Shown: piece after piece, positions 34,831-48,300 of the stretch
Layout of the letters: each line of letters opens with the position of its first letter
Numbering within the stretch: the stretch's first letter is position 1
Source: Microstegium vimineum
Lineage: Eukaryota; Streptophyta; Magnoliopsida; Poales; Poaceae
Assembly (NCBI GenBank): GCA_022036555.1
Contig: CM039134.1
Location: 6,324,818 to 6,388,817 of the forward strand
Length of the DNA stretch: 64,000 bases
Reading direction: 5' to 3'
Made by a program: the position numbers and the translations under genes
The notes under the pieces: generated by a model
Database searches by the model: none
What the model saw: the letters and a program-made list of their open reading frames with translations, nothing else
Told to the model about the DNA's origin: nothing

Positions 34831-37800
34831 GATACTTTTTTATTCAAGATCTTTAGAGTCACAAATATTTGTTTTAATTACCTTTTTTATTTTAAAATGA
34901 CCTTGGATGTTAACGCGGTCTATACAAATGTTATAAACCACCTTGGATGTTAACAATTTAAGTTTTTGAATTTTGAAATTTCTTTTTTTTTAAAAAAAAT
35001 CAATGGTCTCAAATGTTGACATGGTCTATACTAAAGTTGCATCTCTGCAACTTTGTAGTTGAAAATATTTTTATCTGATATGATCAGGGGCCTAAATATT
35101 AGTTTTAAGTTCTCATGTTTTTTGTCTAAAAAAAATGAATTTCAAAACTTAATAGCTTAAAATGAATATTTGGACCCCCCCCCCCCCCCCCCAGACAGCA
35201 ACAGATAAAAATTATTTTTAACTACAAAGTTGTAGAACATATTAATGAGCTGCAACTTTGGTGCAGACCACATCAATATCTAAGATTTGACAAAAAAAAT
35301 GAATTTCAAAATTAGAGAACTTAAAAGAAATATTTAGTCATGTAAATGATCTTAGACAAAAAAAATGTTAGCTACAAAGTTGTAGAGGGTACATCTTATA
35401 AAGTTGTACATCCGAAGTTGTTTGGAATTTTTTTAAAAAAAAATCAAATTTTAGAACATGATAACTTAAAATGATTATTTGAGTCTCTAAAATTTTTATA
35501 TAAAGTTTGCATTTATGTGGCTTCATATGAAAAGGTTATGATTTTTTATATAAGACAAATAGAGAGACCACCTGCCATATATAGACCTCACTGACTCACT
35601 GTTACATTGTAAAACCACCCAAGAAACCACTTGGAAGTTATATTGAAGTTTTTCGGTGACTAGTTTAGGAGGGTAAACTGGATTTTTCCTCTATAATATA
35701 TTATCCATTGCTCCTGAAACAATAACACGTGAACGACTGAATTTCGCATTGCGAGGACTAATGTACTGGTGTTCATATTGTTAAATAAAGAAGTACGAAT
35801 TCCCTATTATAATATGTATACATTAGAAATACAGAAATACTGATGATGACATGCAGTAGCCTTGCATGAGACACATCCAGGAACCTTTGCATGTGAATAT
35901 GTGATGTGATTTGACATGTATTCAGTGGTCCTTCGTCATCAAGGACGTAAAATGAAATGACACAGAGCAGCCGCCTCGCATATATGTATTCCGTCGTACA
36001 ATCCATTGTCATCAGTAATTAGTACGCAAAACGACTTGACTGATACGTATTTCAGTACGTAAAATGACTTGACACAACACCGTGTACGGCTCAAAATTCC
36101 AGGCATGTTTCTGATGCTAACCGAACCCTTTTATTTTACGTTGGAACGATAGGAACTTCCTCCACTCTCTAAACCCAATTCATGCCCTATATTACGAAAA
36201 AAAAGAATCACCAACCCATAAAGAGAGGCCAGGGCGTACTGCCAATTCGCTAAGAAAGGAGATGCGCACCGGGTGGCATTGCCCCCCAAACTGGAGCACT
36301 CTACCAAACGAACCAGCGCTCTTTCCCACCCATATATTCCTCCCAGCCAAAGCCTTCAAGGGTCAAGTCATTCCCTTCAGAAATTCCTCCAAACCTAGGT
36401 CCTCCAGTCTTTCTGCTGTCTCCAAAACCATGTCCCTCAGATCATCCTGGTACTTAGTTACCCTGCAAAAATCAAATGTCAGCAGTATAGTGCAACGACC
36501 TAAAAACTTACTAGAGATATGACTACCATGAACAGTGTGAACATGAAACATGAAAGAGGTATGGAAGGTTAAAATGCAAAGGTTAGTTAGAGAAATAAAA
36601 AATATTGGCAACTTATAACATATAACTGATGGCCAAAACAGACTCTCAATGTCACAATGCAAATTCCACTTAAGGGAGGTCTACGGCATACAGTTACACT
36701 TGCCCCATTCAGAACTAAGAATTTGAATGCAAAAGTAACACTAGCAATGAACCATACCTGTCCCAAAGTTCAGGATCTCTTAAGGCCAAAATCTTAACTG
36801 CCATCAAACCTGCATTTTCTGCATTGTCGATACCAACAGCCGCAACAGGAGTACGTTTCGGCATCTGTGTAAGGTTGAGAATTACCAACGCAATAATAAG
36901 CTTCATCCATAAGAGATCAATGGCGAAAACAAAGGGCCATCGTGCATGCATAGATGATGACATGATGAATTCTTCTATAGAGCTAAATAACGGACAATTC
37001 ATTTATGTGGGTGCTCTGTAACGTTGTTCAAAAACAAAATGTGCATTGTAGTTTTTGTGCCTACACTGATGTGATTATCATTGTTGCAGTGGCTGAAAAG
37101 TGTGAGATGTGCCAGTGAGGCCACGTAAGTGCCTGAGTGGAAGCTTCAAAACATCACTCACTAAACAGAGAGATAACATAAGATTGGTACAGTTCTAACA
37201 TGCAGCTTACCAAAGAAACTATCAAGCTTCAAAATCTAATCAAATGTCATCATGACGGGAATCCCCTAGAAGAAATTGTTCTAGAATGTAACTGGCACTA
37301 AAACACTTTATGCTTACACTGATAAAGGAAATTTGTCCATGTAATGAGCAATGAAAATGCAAAAAATGAAAACATTAATGTCAACTTTGAGAGACAAAAA
37401 TCAGGCAACAAATAAAGCAAATGCAAGGGATCGAAAATGTATAAGAAGACTAGCCATTGAGGAACTGCTAGGATTATTATCAAATGTGACACATACTACA
37501 ATCTGATTTTCAAATAACAAAATTGTTTAGAACACTAACTTGCACAATAGATAGGAGAGAGTCCAATCCTGATAGTGTTGAAGTCTTGACGGGAACTCCA
37601 ATTACCAGAAGAGGAGTCAATGAAGCTACCATCCCTGCAATTAACAAGTGATGTTATCATCAATTAAAAAGCAAAATTTGTTAGTTGTTCCTGTTCCACA
37701 AACTATGTACACAAATATAGATCTGGCCAGCAGTTTAAAGTTGAATCAATTTCATCCACTGCTCTGTTCGGCATCACGCTACATAAATTAAACTTGGTGG

Positions 37801-40800
37801 TGGTAGGATAGAAAAAATTGAGATGATATGGCTGCATCACGGAAATGAAATCGAGTATTAAATCCTAAAAAATAAAATGCTTCTACAAGGTAAGTTACCT
37901 CAATATACGATAAAATAAAAGTGCACAATCACACACGCAGAGTTACTTCAAATTTATGTTGAAACATAATATCACGGTTAATCAATTCTTGTCTTTTTGT
38001 ACTTGCCTGGTAAATGAGCTGCTCCGCCCGCACCTGCAATTATGACCTCGAAGCCTCTGTCTTTAGCAGACTTCGCATAATCATACATCCGCTCTGGTGT
38101 ACGATGTGCAGACACGATAGTTTGCTGAAAAATTCAGGCATCTACAATGTTACACTCTTTCTCAAACTTGATTTGGCACGCGAGCAGGCCACAGATTGTC
38201 AAGAGAAATGTTTCAGATATCAAACCTCACAAGGTATATTGAACTCTTTCAAAACCCTCTCAGCGTCTTTCATCACAGGAAGATCAGACTGAGATCCCAT
38301 TATAATAGCAACACGAGGGCTAACTGCAGCAAATATTACATCATTTCAGCATCTCCATAAATCAACTGAAATGGGAGACAAAATACTGTTTCAAATAAGA
38401 AAGATGTGAAATCAGGTCAAAAGTGTGAATAGTTTCACAATGACAGTTGTAAATTGTAAGGAAATTCGCATAAACCATCGAAAAAAGCAGCAACAGCGAT
38501 GAGATGACAAGAACAACAAAATGAAGCCTTTTAATGCCTAGCAAGATGGGACAAATGAAACAATAGCAATGAACTGTTGCATATGATTCAAAGAGACCAA
38601 AAGATATGCTACAAGAATGGGCATTGATCCAAACAAATTCTTTGATAATACTTAATAGTGAATGCAATACCTTTCTTGGGATCAGACGAGATGCTTTGCA
38701 GCAAATTGTCCAAGCGTGATTTTACACATATCTTAGAAGATCCCACAATTGTAATGTGACCCATCTTCCTTTGCTTCCGCATCTCTGAAAGAAAAGTATT
38801 CTAAATGACATTTACTGATATAGGGAAGCAAGAATGTTTTGTGTGGAGTAAGCTAACCTGGCTTTGCGTACCAATGGACTGATGCACCTGGAATGTTTAG
38901 TGCCCTCCTGATAAGCTGATAAGCCAGAAAGAATCCTGCCTCACCCTACAGCACAATCAAGCCTGATATATTAAACTGTAACTAAATTACTTACAATAAT
39001 AATAACTAAAATATAAACACGGAACCATGCCAACAAAACCTGATATCGGCCTAGTTCTTGCATTCAGTATATTCCAAATGTAATCATAAGCACAGAAGCA
39101 AACGACATTCGTTACCTCATCCTCACCCAGGATGTTGTACATTATTGCTGCAGGTGCTTTCATTGAGGGATCACCAAGGGAAGGCCAAGAATAGCACGTA
39201 AATGCTGCTCGTATTGTGATGTGTAGCATGACTCTATTGTGTGATGCCCACTGTTGTGAGGCCTAGGGGCAACTTCATTCAATAAAATCTAGTGAAATAA
39301 TAACACGAGAATAATGATGTAAACACCACTCCAGGAGGATTAAATTTTGAACAATAAGTAGATGGTCCAACAAACCTGATCATCTTCTGTTAAAAATAAC
39401 TCTACAGCAAAGACACCAGCTCCTTCTAATGATTTGATAGCTTTTTCAGCCACGCTAGTAGCCAACTTCTTTATTTTGTCAGATACCTCAGCAGGAACTT
39501 CAACAACATGACATATATTTTCCCTGAAGGTTCACACACATTCTTTGTATTTTCAAATTTTAAAAGTACAGAGCCAACTTTAGTTAAAAAAAACAAAAAG
39601 TACCAGATTATCATAACAAAAAGAGTCTTACTTGTGAATTGTTTCAACAACAGGATAGCAGACAGTAGAGCTGTCTCTGCTTCTTGCCACAATTACAGAA
39701 AGCTCCTAAATACAAAGGATAGAAAAATACAATAAACTATAATTGCAATTAAAAAAAGTACCTAAGAAGTCCTCATAACAAAATGAAAATTGTTATCGGC
39801 TATGAACCATGATTAAGAAAAGGCATTACACCCGTCATTCTCATACAAGCAGGATACCCTATAGCAGACTTTTTTTTTTTCCATCAAAAAGGACAAATAT
39901 CTTCTAGTCAACTTGCATTACACATCCTATATTCATATCAGCTACATGGAAATATCAGGTACACAAGCATCGAGAATAATTAACAGATAGGTAGCAGGCT
40001 ACTAGCATGATTTATATATTGATTATGAGAAAAAAAATCAATATTGCGCCTAAAACATCAATTTATTGAGCATAAAGTTAAAGCAGGATATCAAAATGAA
40101 AAAAAGAATAAACCGCAGGGTTTGAACCTAAAATTGATAGACTAAAAGCGTCATTTTGTACATGCATATTAAACTGAATCTAACTAACCTTTACGAAAGG
40201 AGTCCATCTTTCAACATACAAGCCATGCTCAAACCCACCCAGTGCTGCAAGAAGTAATAATTTAAACTTACAAAGTGTAGTTTTGTCTATTTATAATCTA
40301 ATTTTCAAAGAAATTAAAATGAGCAGCCTCCAGACAAACCGTGTAATTTTAAGAATTCAAAGAGGAAACCTAAATCAATTTCAAATCTACTTACAAGCAA
40401 CAACAGAAGATAGCTCCTCTTTGTTCTTGGCAACAGCATTGCCTCGGCCATCATATGCTAATCTCTTGCTTTTTACCATTAGGGATAGCCAAACTTTTCC
40501 CCAGCTTCCTCTATACTGTGTAAAGTATCTACCTGCAAATCAAAACTATTTAACTATCTAGAGACACTTAAAAGATGCAATACTATCCAACAGGTTAGAA
40601 GTTTGGGCATTACTTCCATGAAGTCAGGCAATGGGATCCCACATTTCGAGAAATGTCTTTTCTGCCTGTACTTGTCCTGCAATTGAGTGTCGATACACAA
40701 GGAACTATCAGTAATTACCATAACTGACGCAGTTCAAAGGGTATCATGAAGATTTCACAAGACATGATCTATGAAATTGGAGCCGCACTTATCTACTGTT

Positions 40801-40980
40801 TGTCCCGCAGGGTCAGTGATTGAGAAAGTCACAGAGCTAATATGTTGAAGTGTTACAGTTGGCATGACAAAATCAAACGAATAAGTAGCTGTGATCAGAT
40901 TTTTCCATCTCTGGCAAGCTAGATGCAGCATTTCAAGAAAGTACGAGTAGTGCTTATACAGTTTATGTTTATGCCTCAAA

Positions 40981-42160
40981 GATGCATGGTGGCCTGGAAG
41001 ACATGCACGCGACCAAAAGAGCTGGGGGGGGGGGGGGAGGGGGGGGGGGGGGGGTGGGCTTGGAATCATAGACCTCAAACTCCAAGCGGCGGCGTTCGAG
41101 GCAAAGTGGCTATGGCTACAGAAGACGGACGCCGACAGAGCTTGGGCATCGCTGCCGCTACAACAATCCAGAGAAGCGCGGGCCTTCTTCCAGGCTTCCA
41201 CCTACACAATCATCGGCAATGGGCGAGACACGCTGTTTTGGCAAGACAGCTGGCTGCGCGGCGTATCAATCAGAACTTTGGCACCCACATTGCTGACATT
41301 CGTGCCCAAACGGGTCATCTGCAGGCTGACGGTGGCGGAAGCAATTCCAGACAGACATTGGGTGCGCACCATCTCCGGTGGCATAACGGCCCCGGCAGCA
41401 TCGGAATACCTGCAGGTTTGGCGCGAGGTCGAGGACACCGTCCTCACGGACGCTTCGGACCGTCTCGTCTGGCGTTGGGAGTCGGATGGGACCTTCTCCG
41501 TCAGATCGGCCTACCTGGCGCTGCACCTCGGTTCCCATTCCATCCCGGGCTGTGTCAGGGTCTGGGAGACATGGGCGCCGCTCAAGGTCAAGTTGTTCCT
41601 TTGGCTGGCAATCCGTCGCCGCCATTGGACAGCGGACAGGAGGAGGAAGCACGGACGCGCAAGACAACTGCTTCCTGTGTGAACAGCAGCCGGAAACCAT
41701 CGACCACATCACCGTCGAATGCTCCTTCACCAGGCAGTTGTGGTTCGAGGTCGCCATGACGCTGGGGGCGACAATTCTAGGTCAGCCAGCCGGAGGCATC
41801 ATCGAGTGGTGGGCAACATGGAGAGCCCTATGGCCGGCGAACCTTGCAAAAGGGGCGGATTCCATGTTCGCGCTGATTACCTGGGAAGTTTGGAAAGAGC
41901 GGAACGCCCGCTGCTTCCGAGGGGCAACGACGTAGATTCTGGCGATTAAGACAACCATCAAGTTACAGGCAGAGCTTTGGGCCCAGGCGAGCGCTAAGCG
42001 CCTCGGTTGTTTAATCCATCGAGTAATAGCCTAGGGTTAAGTAAGCTATTAGGGTGGCTGCGCTAATTGCTAGATCCTGTAATCCACTCTTGTAATGTAC
42101 CAACTGCTTCTCTTCTTAATATGAAAACGCGCAAATCTTTTGCGTGATTGAGGAAAAATG
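40981..42160 (+). mobile_element. 5'-truncated LINE (zf-RVT end) in intron 3 of the pseudogene
   Basis: The fragment encodes the C-terminal part of a LINE ORF2: LGIIDLKLQAAAFEAKWLWL, GRDTLFWQDSWLRG, FSVRSAYLALHLGS, then the zinc-binding DNCFLCEQQPETIDHITVEC and WEVWKERNARCFRG. It is broken by a poly-G expansion near 41020-41056 and a frameshift near 41650. Intact copy B lacks this insert: its intron runs directly from GCCTCAAAG to the GACTAGGTGGTTAGCA block. The insertion is antisense to the gene and postdates the duplication. Confidence 0.85.
41020..41056. repeat. Poly-G tract interrupted by a single A
   Basis: About 36 bases consist of G runs split by one A and ended by TGGGC. It replaces part of the LINE reading frame just after PKELGG. 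Length is probably unreliable. Confidence 0.75.
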
Positions 42161-43121
42161 ACTAGGTGGTTAGCAGTTAGCAGTTAGCAGTTAGCACAAG
42201 GAGAGAATAATTACCTGAATAATCATAATTGTGGAGGCTTTAGGCTCGCAGTCAACACCCTGCTTTTCTAGCTTCTCGAGTGCGGCGGTATCAACATGTT
42301 CAATCTCTACTGTTAGGACCTCACACCTAATCAATAACAGTTTTTTTTTTCTTTTAAAAAAAAGATGAACGGAAACAGCCGACGAGCAAGTGTAAAAGGA
42401 TTGCAACTTAGCCTACGTACCTCTTGGCGAACTCCCGGACCGTGTCCCCATCGGTGAAGCTCCCGACAACGCGTGCTCATCGCAAACCGAGCTAGCGGGG
42501 CAGCCCGGAACGGGGTCGAGGATGACGATTCTAATCCCCATCTGGCTCGCCGCCTGGCAGAGCATCTTTGAGATCTGGCCTCCCCCGAGGACTCCGACGA
42601 CGGTATTGGAGACGCCGCCGTGCACCGGCGGACCACCCTGTCTAGAACACAGCACGACACAAGCATCCATCAGAGGAGCAGGAACCGCCGGCCTGTCGAT
42701 CACACGCCCTGGCCATCGCGGTCGGTCAGCGCGAATTATTCGTAGGATAGGACACGGCGGCGCGGTTCGGTGCTTACCCGTCGTGCGGGAGCGCGGCGGG
42801 CTGCATGGAGGATCCCCGGGCGCGCAGCGAGAGGAGAGGCGGCGGCGTGGACGCGGGGCCCCGTGGCTTCCACGACGCGCGGCACGGACGCGGAGGGGAG
42901 GTAGGGGGACCACCACGAGGAGGAGGGGGCGGCGGTGGAGGCAGGGTACGGCACGCTGAGGAGCCTGGCGTGCATGGCTCAAGCAGGGTTTCGCAGGGCT
43001 GCGGCGGCGTGCGTCTCCCTCTTGAGGATTATTGCACCTTAAGCCATGCATGCAAGATGGGCTGGCTGGCTGCATATATATAGACGCCATAGATATGTAT
43101 GTGCACGCTAGCCTTACTTGT

Positions 43122-43390
43122 CCGGGTGAAAATAGTATGGATATTTTTCCTATCGTATTCGAGACCTGATTCGTATAGAAGGGTTTTGATCAGTCTGTAT
43201 CCGTGTTCAGATATTTAATCTCCGATACCTACTTAAATTATATATTTATGATGTCGATATCAAATCATATCCTATTCGGTATGGTTAACAATATTCATAA
43301 TTAACCGAATCCGAATTTAGACAGAAATATAAAAACAAATGTAATATCAGTTATATCTGTTGTATCTAATCCGTTTTCATCGCTACCCTG
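43122..43390. mobile_element. Ac/Ds-like (hAT) remnant
   Basis: CCGGGTGAAAATAGTATGGA at the left and AATCCGTTTTCATCGCTACC ending CCTG at the right are degenerate inverses. The interior carries CCGAATCCGAATTTAGAC and TATCCGTGTTCAG subterminal-type motifs. It resembles the element at 32528-33045. Confidence 0.6.
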
Positions 43391-43597
43391 CATAGTCATT
43401 TCTTGGTTCGGCGCCCTTAATTGGTTTAGCCAACATATATACTCCCAAGAGCCGCCAATCTACCGTGTTACGAAGGCTAACGAATGGCTGTGTATATATA
43501 CAAGACCAATCATCGCATCATCATCATCGTCATCATCAAAACAAACTCTCCCTAGCTAGGTATATCCATACCCACCGTACCAATTTATTCAGGCAAC

Positions 43598-43654
43598 AGG
43601 CATACAATAACACGTGCATGCATTTCGGCGCCTAAAATGCAATGCAATACCAAT
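43598..43654. repeat. 57 bp dispersed repeat, copy 2
   Basis: It matches 25983-26039 with three mismatches, same orientation. Confidence 0.85.
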
Positions 43655-43947
43655 ATACACAGCAACAAAGCTCCTAGCTGTTTCATCAAAAAAAAAAAAC
43701 CCTTCTAGCTGAATCCTCAGAAGCAAAAGCAAGCATGCACCAGAGAGTACTAGAGGGCAGAGGCCATGCCTACCTCACAATTACCATCGCACGCTTTATG
43801 CGAATGAATGGGTATCCGATAGGTCTTCGTCCTTTCATTTCGGTCATACAGGTGGTGTGTGTCGTGCAAATACGTCATATATATTCAGCTAATAGTTTTA
43901 GCAGTTAATAAACCGACTAATTTTGTTTTATTACAAGGAAAAACACG

Positions 43948-44116
43948 GTGTTATTCTAAACCCTAGGTGAAATTGACTAAAAAATATTGAACGATATATG
44001 TTAGTACCATAAATACTGAATAATACTGACACGCGGCTACTAATCTATGCTGAATTTTTTTCAGTATAATAACTAAGTGTAGTATAATTATTCTACATCT
44101 AGGGTGTAGAATACAC
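43948..44116. mobile_element. Small MITE with GTGTATTCTACACCCTAG-type ends
   Basis: GTGTTATTCTAAACCCTAGG at the left is mirrored by CTAGGGTGTAGAATACAC at the right. Length is about 169 bp. Part of the interior recurs inverted at 34388-34440. Confidence 0.65.
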
Positions 44117-45388
44117 ACGCACGCACACACACTACTGACACGCGACTACTGAACAATACTTATATTTGAGCCCTAAACAACAACAGATAAAAAATAATGT
44201 TAACTATAAAGTTGTAGAACATATTAAGAGCTGCAATTTTGGTGCAGACCATATCAATATCCAAGATTGTTTAAAAAATAATTTTCAAAATTAGAAAACT
44301 TAAAATAAATATTTAATCATGTAAATGATATCAGACAAAAAAAATTGTTAACTACAAAATTGTACCAAGTACATCTTATAAGTTGTACATCTGAGGTTGT
44401 TTGAAAGAAATAAAAAATAAATAAATTTTAGAACATGATAACATAAGAATAATTGGATCTCTATAATTTTTATATAAAGTTTGCATTTTCGTGGCTTCAT
44501 ATGAAAAGGTTATGATTTTTTATATAAGACAAACAGAGAGACCACCTGACATATAGACCTCACTGACTCACCACCCAAGAAACCACTTTTTAAGTGACTA
44601 GTTTAGGAGGGTAAATTAGACTTTCCTCTATAATACATTATCCATTGCTCCTGAAACATTAACACGTGAACGACTGAATTTCGCATTGGAGGACTAATGT
44701 ACTGTTCATACTGTTAAATAAAGAAGTAGGAATTCTCTATTATAATATGCATGCCGTGTTTTTATCTCACATTAAAACAGCAAAAACCAGCACAAATCGG
44801 CTTATCGGCCATAGAAATGATAAGCCAAACATGAAATGCAGGAGGCTAGCATGAGACGCATCCAGGAACATTTGTATGTGATGTGACATGTATTCGGTGG
44901 TTCTTTGTCATCAAGGGATGTAAAATGAGATGAAACAGAGCACGCCTCGCATACATGTATTCCATTTTACAATCCTTTGTCATCAGTGTGCGTAAAATGA
45001 CTTGACACATACGTATTTCAGTATGTAAAATGACTTTGACACAATACCTTGTGCGGTTAAAAAATTCAGGCATGTTTCTGATGTCAACAGAACCCTTTTA
45101 TTTTTGGCACGTACAAATCTTGTACGTTGGAACCATAGGAACTTCCTCCACTCTCTAAACCCAATCCATACCATACGGAGGGGGGAAATCACCAGCCCAT
45201 AAAGAGAGGCCAGGGCGTATTGCCAATTCGCTAAGAAAGGAGGTGCGCACCGGGTGGCATTGCCCCTAAAACTGGAGCGCTTTACCAAACGATCGAGCGC
45301 TCGTTCCCACCCATATATTCCTCCCAGCCAAAGGCTTCAAGGGTCAAGTCATTCCCTTCAGAAATTCTCCCAGACAAGGCTTCAAGGG

Positions 45389-48300
45389 TCAAGCCATTCC
45401 CTTCAGAAATTCCTCGGAACCTAGGTCCTCCAGCCTTTCTGCTGTCTCCAAAACCATGTCCCTCAGATCATCCTGGTACTTAGTTACCCTGCAAAAATAA
45501 AATGTCAGCAGTATAGTGCAACGACCTAGAAACTTACTAGGGATATGACTACCATGAACAGTGTGAACATGAAACAGGAATGGAAGGTTAAAATGCAAAG
45601 GTTAGTTAGAGATAAAAAATTGGCAACTAACATATAACTGATGGCCAATTACATGTGAGTTTTGTGTTCTATCTGAATCTAGACACAATATTTTAAATTG
45701 TTTTTTTTGTAAAACAAACAATAGAACAAATTGGCCTATTTCTTCACTTTCATTGATTAACTTGTTCCAAGATAAACCAGCCATACAAGCAATCAACTGG
45801 AAATCACTATTGAGGCTTTTAAAAATCTAGAGAGTGGCACATGATTTGTAAAAGGGGGGAGTATTCAAGACAGATCCAAAACAGGATCTCAACGTCACAA
45901 TGCAAATTCCACTTGATCATCTCCAAAAATAGCCCCTAAAATAGAGGCCCTACTTTAGATTTGGGTGCTCACCCCTACTTTTGTTGGCCTCATTTTTTCT
46001 CTTCCACTCCAACAACTGCACCTAAATTTACCCCCCAAATTTATTTACGTACACAATGACAAAAGGAACCCTCTCGTCATTCTCTCATTCTTCTACCTCC
46101 TTCCTTCTTCCTCCCTCACGGGACCACGGTGTGGAACCGCCATGGGAGGGTGGGAGGGGAGGGAAGCAGGGAGCCGGTGATGGGGATCCGCCCGCTGCTG
46201 AGCCCTTTGTGGATCTGGCTGCCGGGGAGGGAACAGGGTTGCCGGTGGAGAGGGGCAGGGTTGCGGCGCCGGTAGAGTCACAGGGAAGAGAGCAGGGTCA
46301 CCGGCGGAGTCGTGGAGAGGGGCAGGGTTGCCGGCGGAGTCGCTACGAGCTGTGGTCGTATGCGTGTGGAGAGGAAACAGTTGGATGGGAGCCAGACTAT
46401 TGGGCCAACATGGATGGGGCCTGAGGGGAGGATTTTGGTGCCCAACCAAATTTCGGGGCTCTAGTAGGAGCTCTGCTGGAGCATGTTTTTTGGCTTGAGA
46501 CCCCTTATTTAGCTAGGGGGGGGGCTGGAGATGCTCAGGGAGATATTACTATTTACTATGGCATACAGTTACACTTGCCCCATTCAGAACTAAGAATTTA
46601 AATGCAAAAGTAACACTAGCAAAGAACCATACCTGTCCCAAAGCTCAGGATCTCTTGCGGCCAGAATCCTAACTGCCAGCAAACCTGCATTTTCTGCATT
46701 CCCGATAGCAATAGTCGCAACAGGAATACCTTTCGGCATCTGTGTAAGGGTGAGAATACCAACACAACAATAAGCTTCATCCATAAGAGATCAGTGGCGA
46801 AAACAAAGGGCAATCATGCATACATTGATGACGACATGATGAATTCTTCTATAGAGCTAAATAAACAGACAATTCATTTGTGTGGGTGCTCTGTAATGCT
46901 GTTCAATAGCAAAACGTGCATTGTAGTTTTTGTGCCTACACTGAGGTGATTATCATTGTTGTGGTGGCTGAAAAGTGTAAGATGTGCCAGTGAGGCCACA
47001 TAAGTGCCTGAGTGGAAGCTTCAAAACATCACTAACTAAACAGTGAGATAACATAAGATTGGTACAGTTCTAACATGCAGCTTACCAAAGAAAGTATCAA
47101 GCTTGAAAAAATCTAATCAAATGACATCATGACGAGAACTCCCTAGCAGAAATTGTTCTAGAATGCAACTGGCACTAAAACACTTTATGCTTGCACTGAT
47201 AAATGAAATTTGTCCATGTAATGAGCAATGAAAATGCAAAAACTGAAAACATTAATGTCACCTGACAGAGAGAAAATTCAGGCAACAAATAAAGCAAATG
47301 CAAGGGATCAAAAATGAACAAGAAGACAAGCCATTGAGGAACTGCTAGGAATATTATCAAATGTGACACATACTACAGTCTGATTTTCAAATAACAGAAT
47401 TGCTTAGAACACTAACTTGCACAATAGATAGGAGGGAGTCAAATCCTGATAGTGTTGAAGTCTTGATGGGAACTCCAATTACCGGAAGACAAGTCAATGA
47501 AGCTACCATCCCTGCAATTAACAAGTAATGTTATCCTCAATAAAAACCCAAAATTTGCTAGTTGTTCCTGTTCCACAAACTTTATACACATATATGGATC
47601 TGGCCAGCAGTTTAAAGTTGAATCTATTTCATCCAGAAACACTCCTCTGTTCGGCATCACGCTACATAAATTAAACTTGGTGGTGGTAGGATAGAAAACA
47701 ATGAGATGATATGGCTACATCACGGAAATGAAATTGAGTACTAAATCCTAGAAAATAAAAATTTTCTAAAAGGTAAGTTACCTCAATACGATAAAATAAA
47801 AGTGCACTATCACACACGCAGCGTGGCTTGAAATTTATGTTGAAACATATTATCACGGTTAATCAATTCGTGTTTTTTATACTTGCCTGGTAAATGAGCT
47901 GCTCCGCCTGCGCCTGCAATTATAACCTCGAAGCCTCTGTCTTTAGCTGACTTCGCATAATCATACATCCGCTCTGGTGTACGATGTGCAGAAACGATAG
48001 TTTGCTGAAAAATTCAGGAATCCACAATGTTACGCTCTTTCTCAAACTTGACTTGGCACGCGAGCAGGCCACAGCTTGTCAAGAGAAAGATTTCAGGTAT
48101 CAAACCTCACAAGGTATATTGAACTCTTTCAAAATCCTCTCAGCATCTTTCATCACAGGAAGATCAGACTGAGATCCCATTATAATAGCGACACGAGGGC
48201 TAACTGCAGCAAATATTACATCATTTCAGCATCTCCACAAATCAACTGAAATGAGAAAAAAGTACTGTTTCAAATAAAAAAGATTTGAAATCACGTCAAA

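Larger units (their letters stand above)
35170..42975 (-). repeat. Segmental duplication unit A (distal)
   Basis: The whole of 35.17-42.98 kb aligns by eye with 44.15-51.61 kb in the same orientation. It covers about 1.2 kb downstream of the carboxylase gene, all introns and the first exon. Similarity ends near the start codons, so the promoters are not duplicated. Differences are indels, an added LINE fragment in unit A and added elements in unit B. Confidence 0.88.
36363..42975 (-). pseudogene. Decayed copy of chloroplast AIR carboxylase (PurK-PurE)
   Basis: Exon counterparts of the intact gene at 45389-51614 are present, for example 42975-42778, 42641-42421, 42326-42215, 40676-40614 and the last at 36462-36363. 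At least four frames are broken. Exon 1 has indels that put its ATG out of frame with exon 2. Exon 2 has two extra bases at about 42466-42474. Exon 5 lacks one C at about 40482, giving TAT CCC TAA and an immediate stop. Exon 9 lacks one base near 39176-39183. Intron 3 holds a truncated LINE (40981-42160). Other exons keep near-identical protein sequence, so decay is recent. The PurE exons look clean, but no full protein can be made. Residual transcription is possible. Confidence 0.9.
42976..44150. other. Spacer between the two duplication units
   Basis: There are no genes. It contains an Ac/Ds-like remnant, the second copy of the 57 bp repeat and a small MITE, listed separately. Confidence 0.6.

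Noticed and set aside
40110..40140. GGTTTGAACCT motif reminiscent of a tRNA T-arm
   Set aside because: No acceptor stem, D-arm or anticodon arm can be folded around it, and the same motif is conserved in the paralogous intron simply by duplication.
42413..43090. A 225-codon minus-strand frame at the start of the distal carboxylase copy
   Set aside because: It runs through exon 1, the intron and exon 2 without splicing and owes its length to the frameshifts; it is not a separate gene.
46056..46449. Gly/Arg-rich frames of about 120 codons inside the element in the carboxylase intron
   Set aside because: They are translated repeats of GGGCAGGGTTGCCGGCGGAG-type sequence with no domain.
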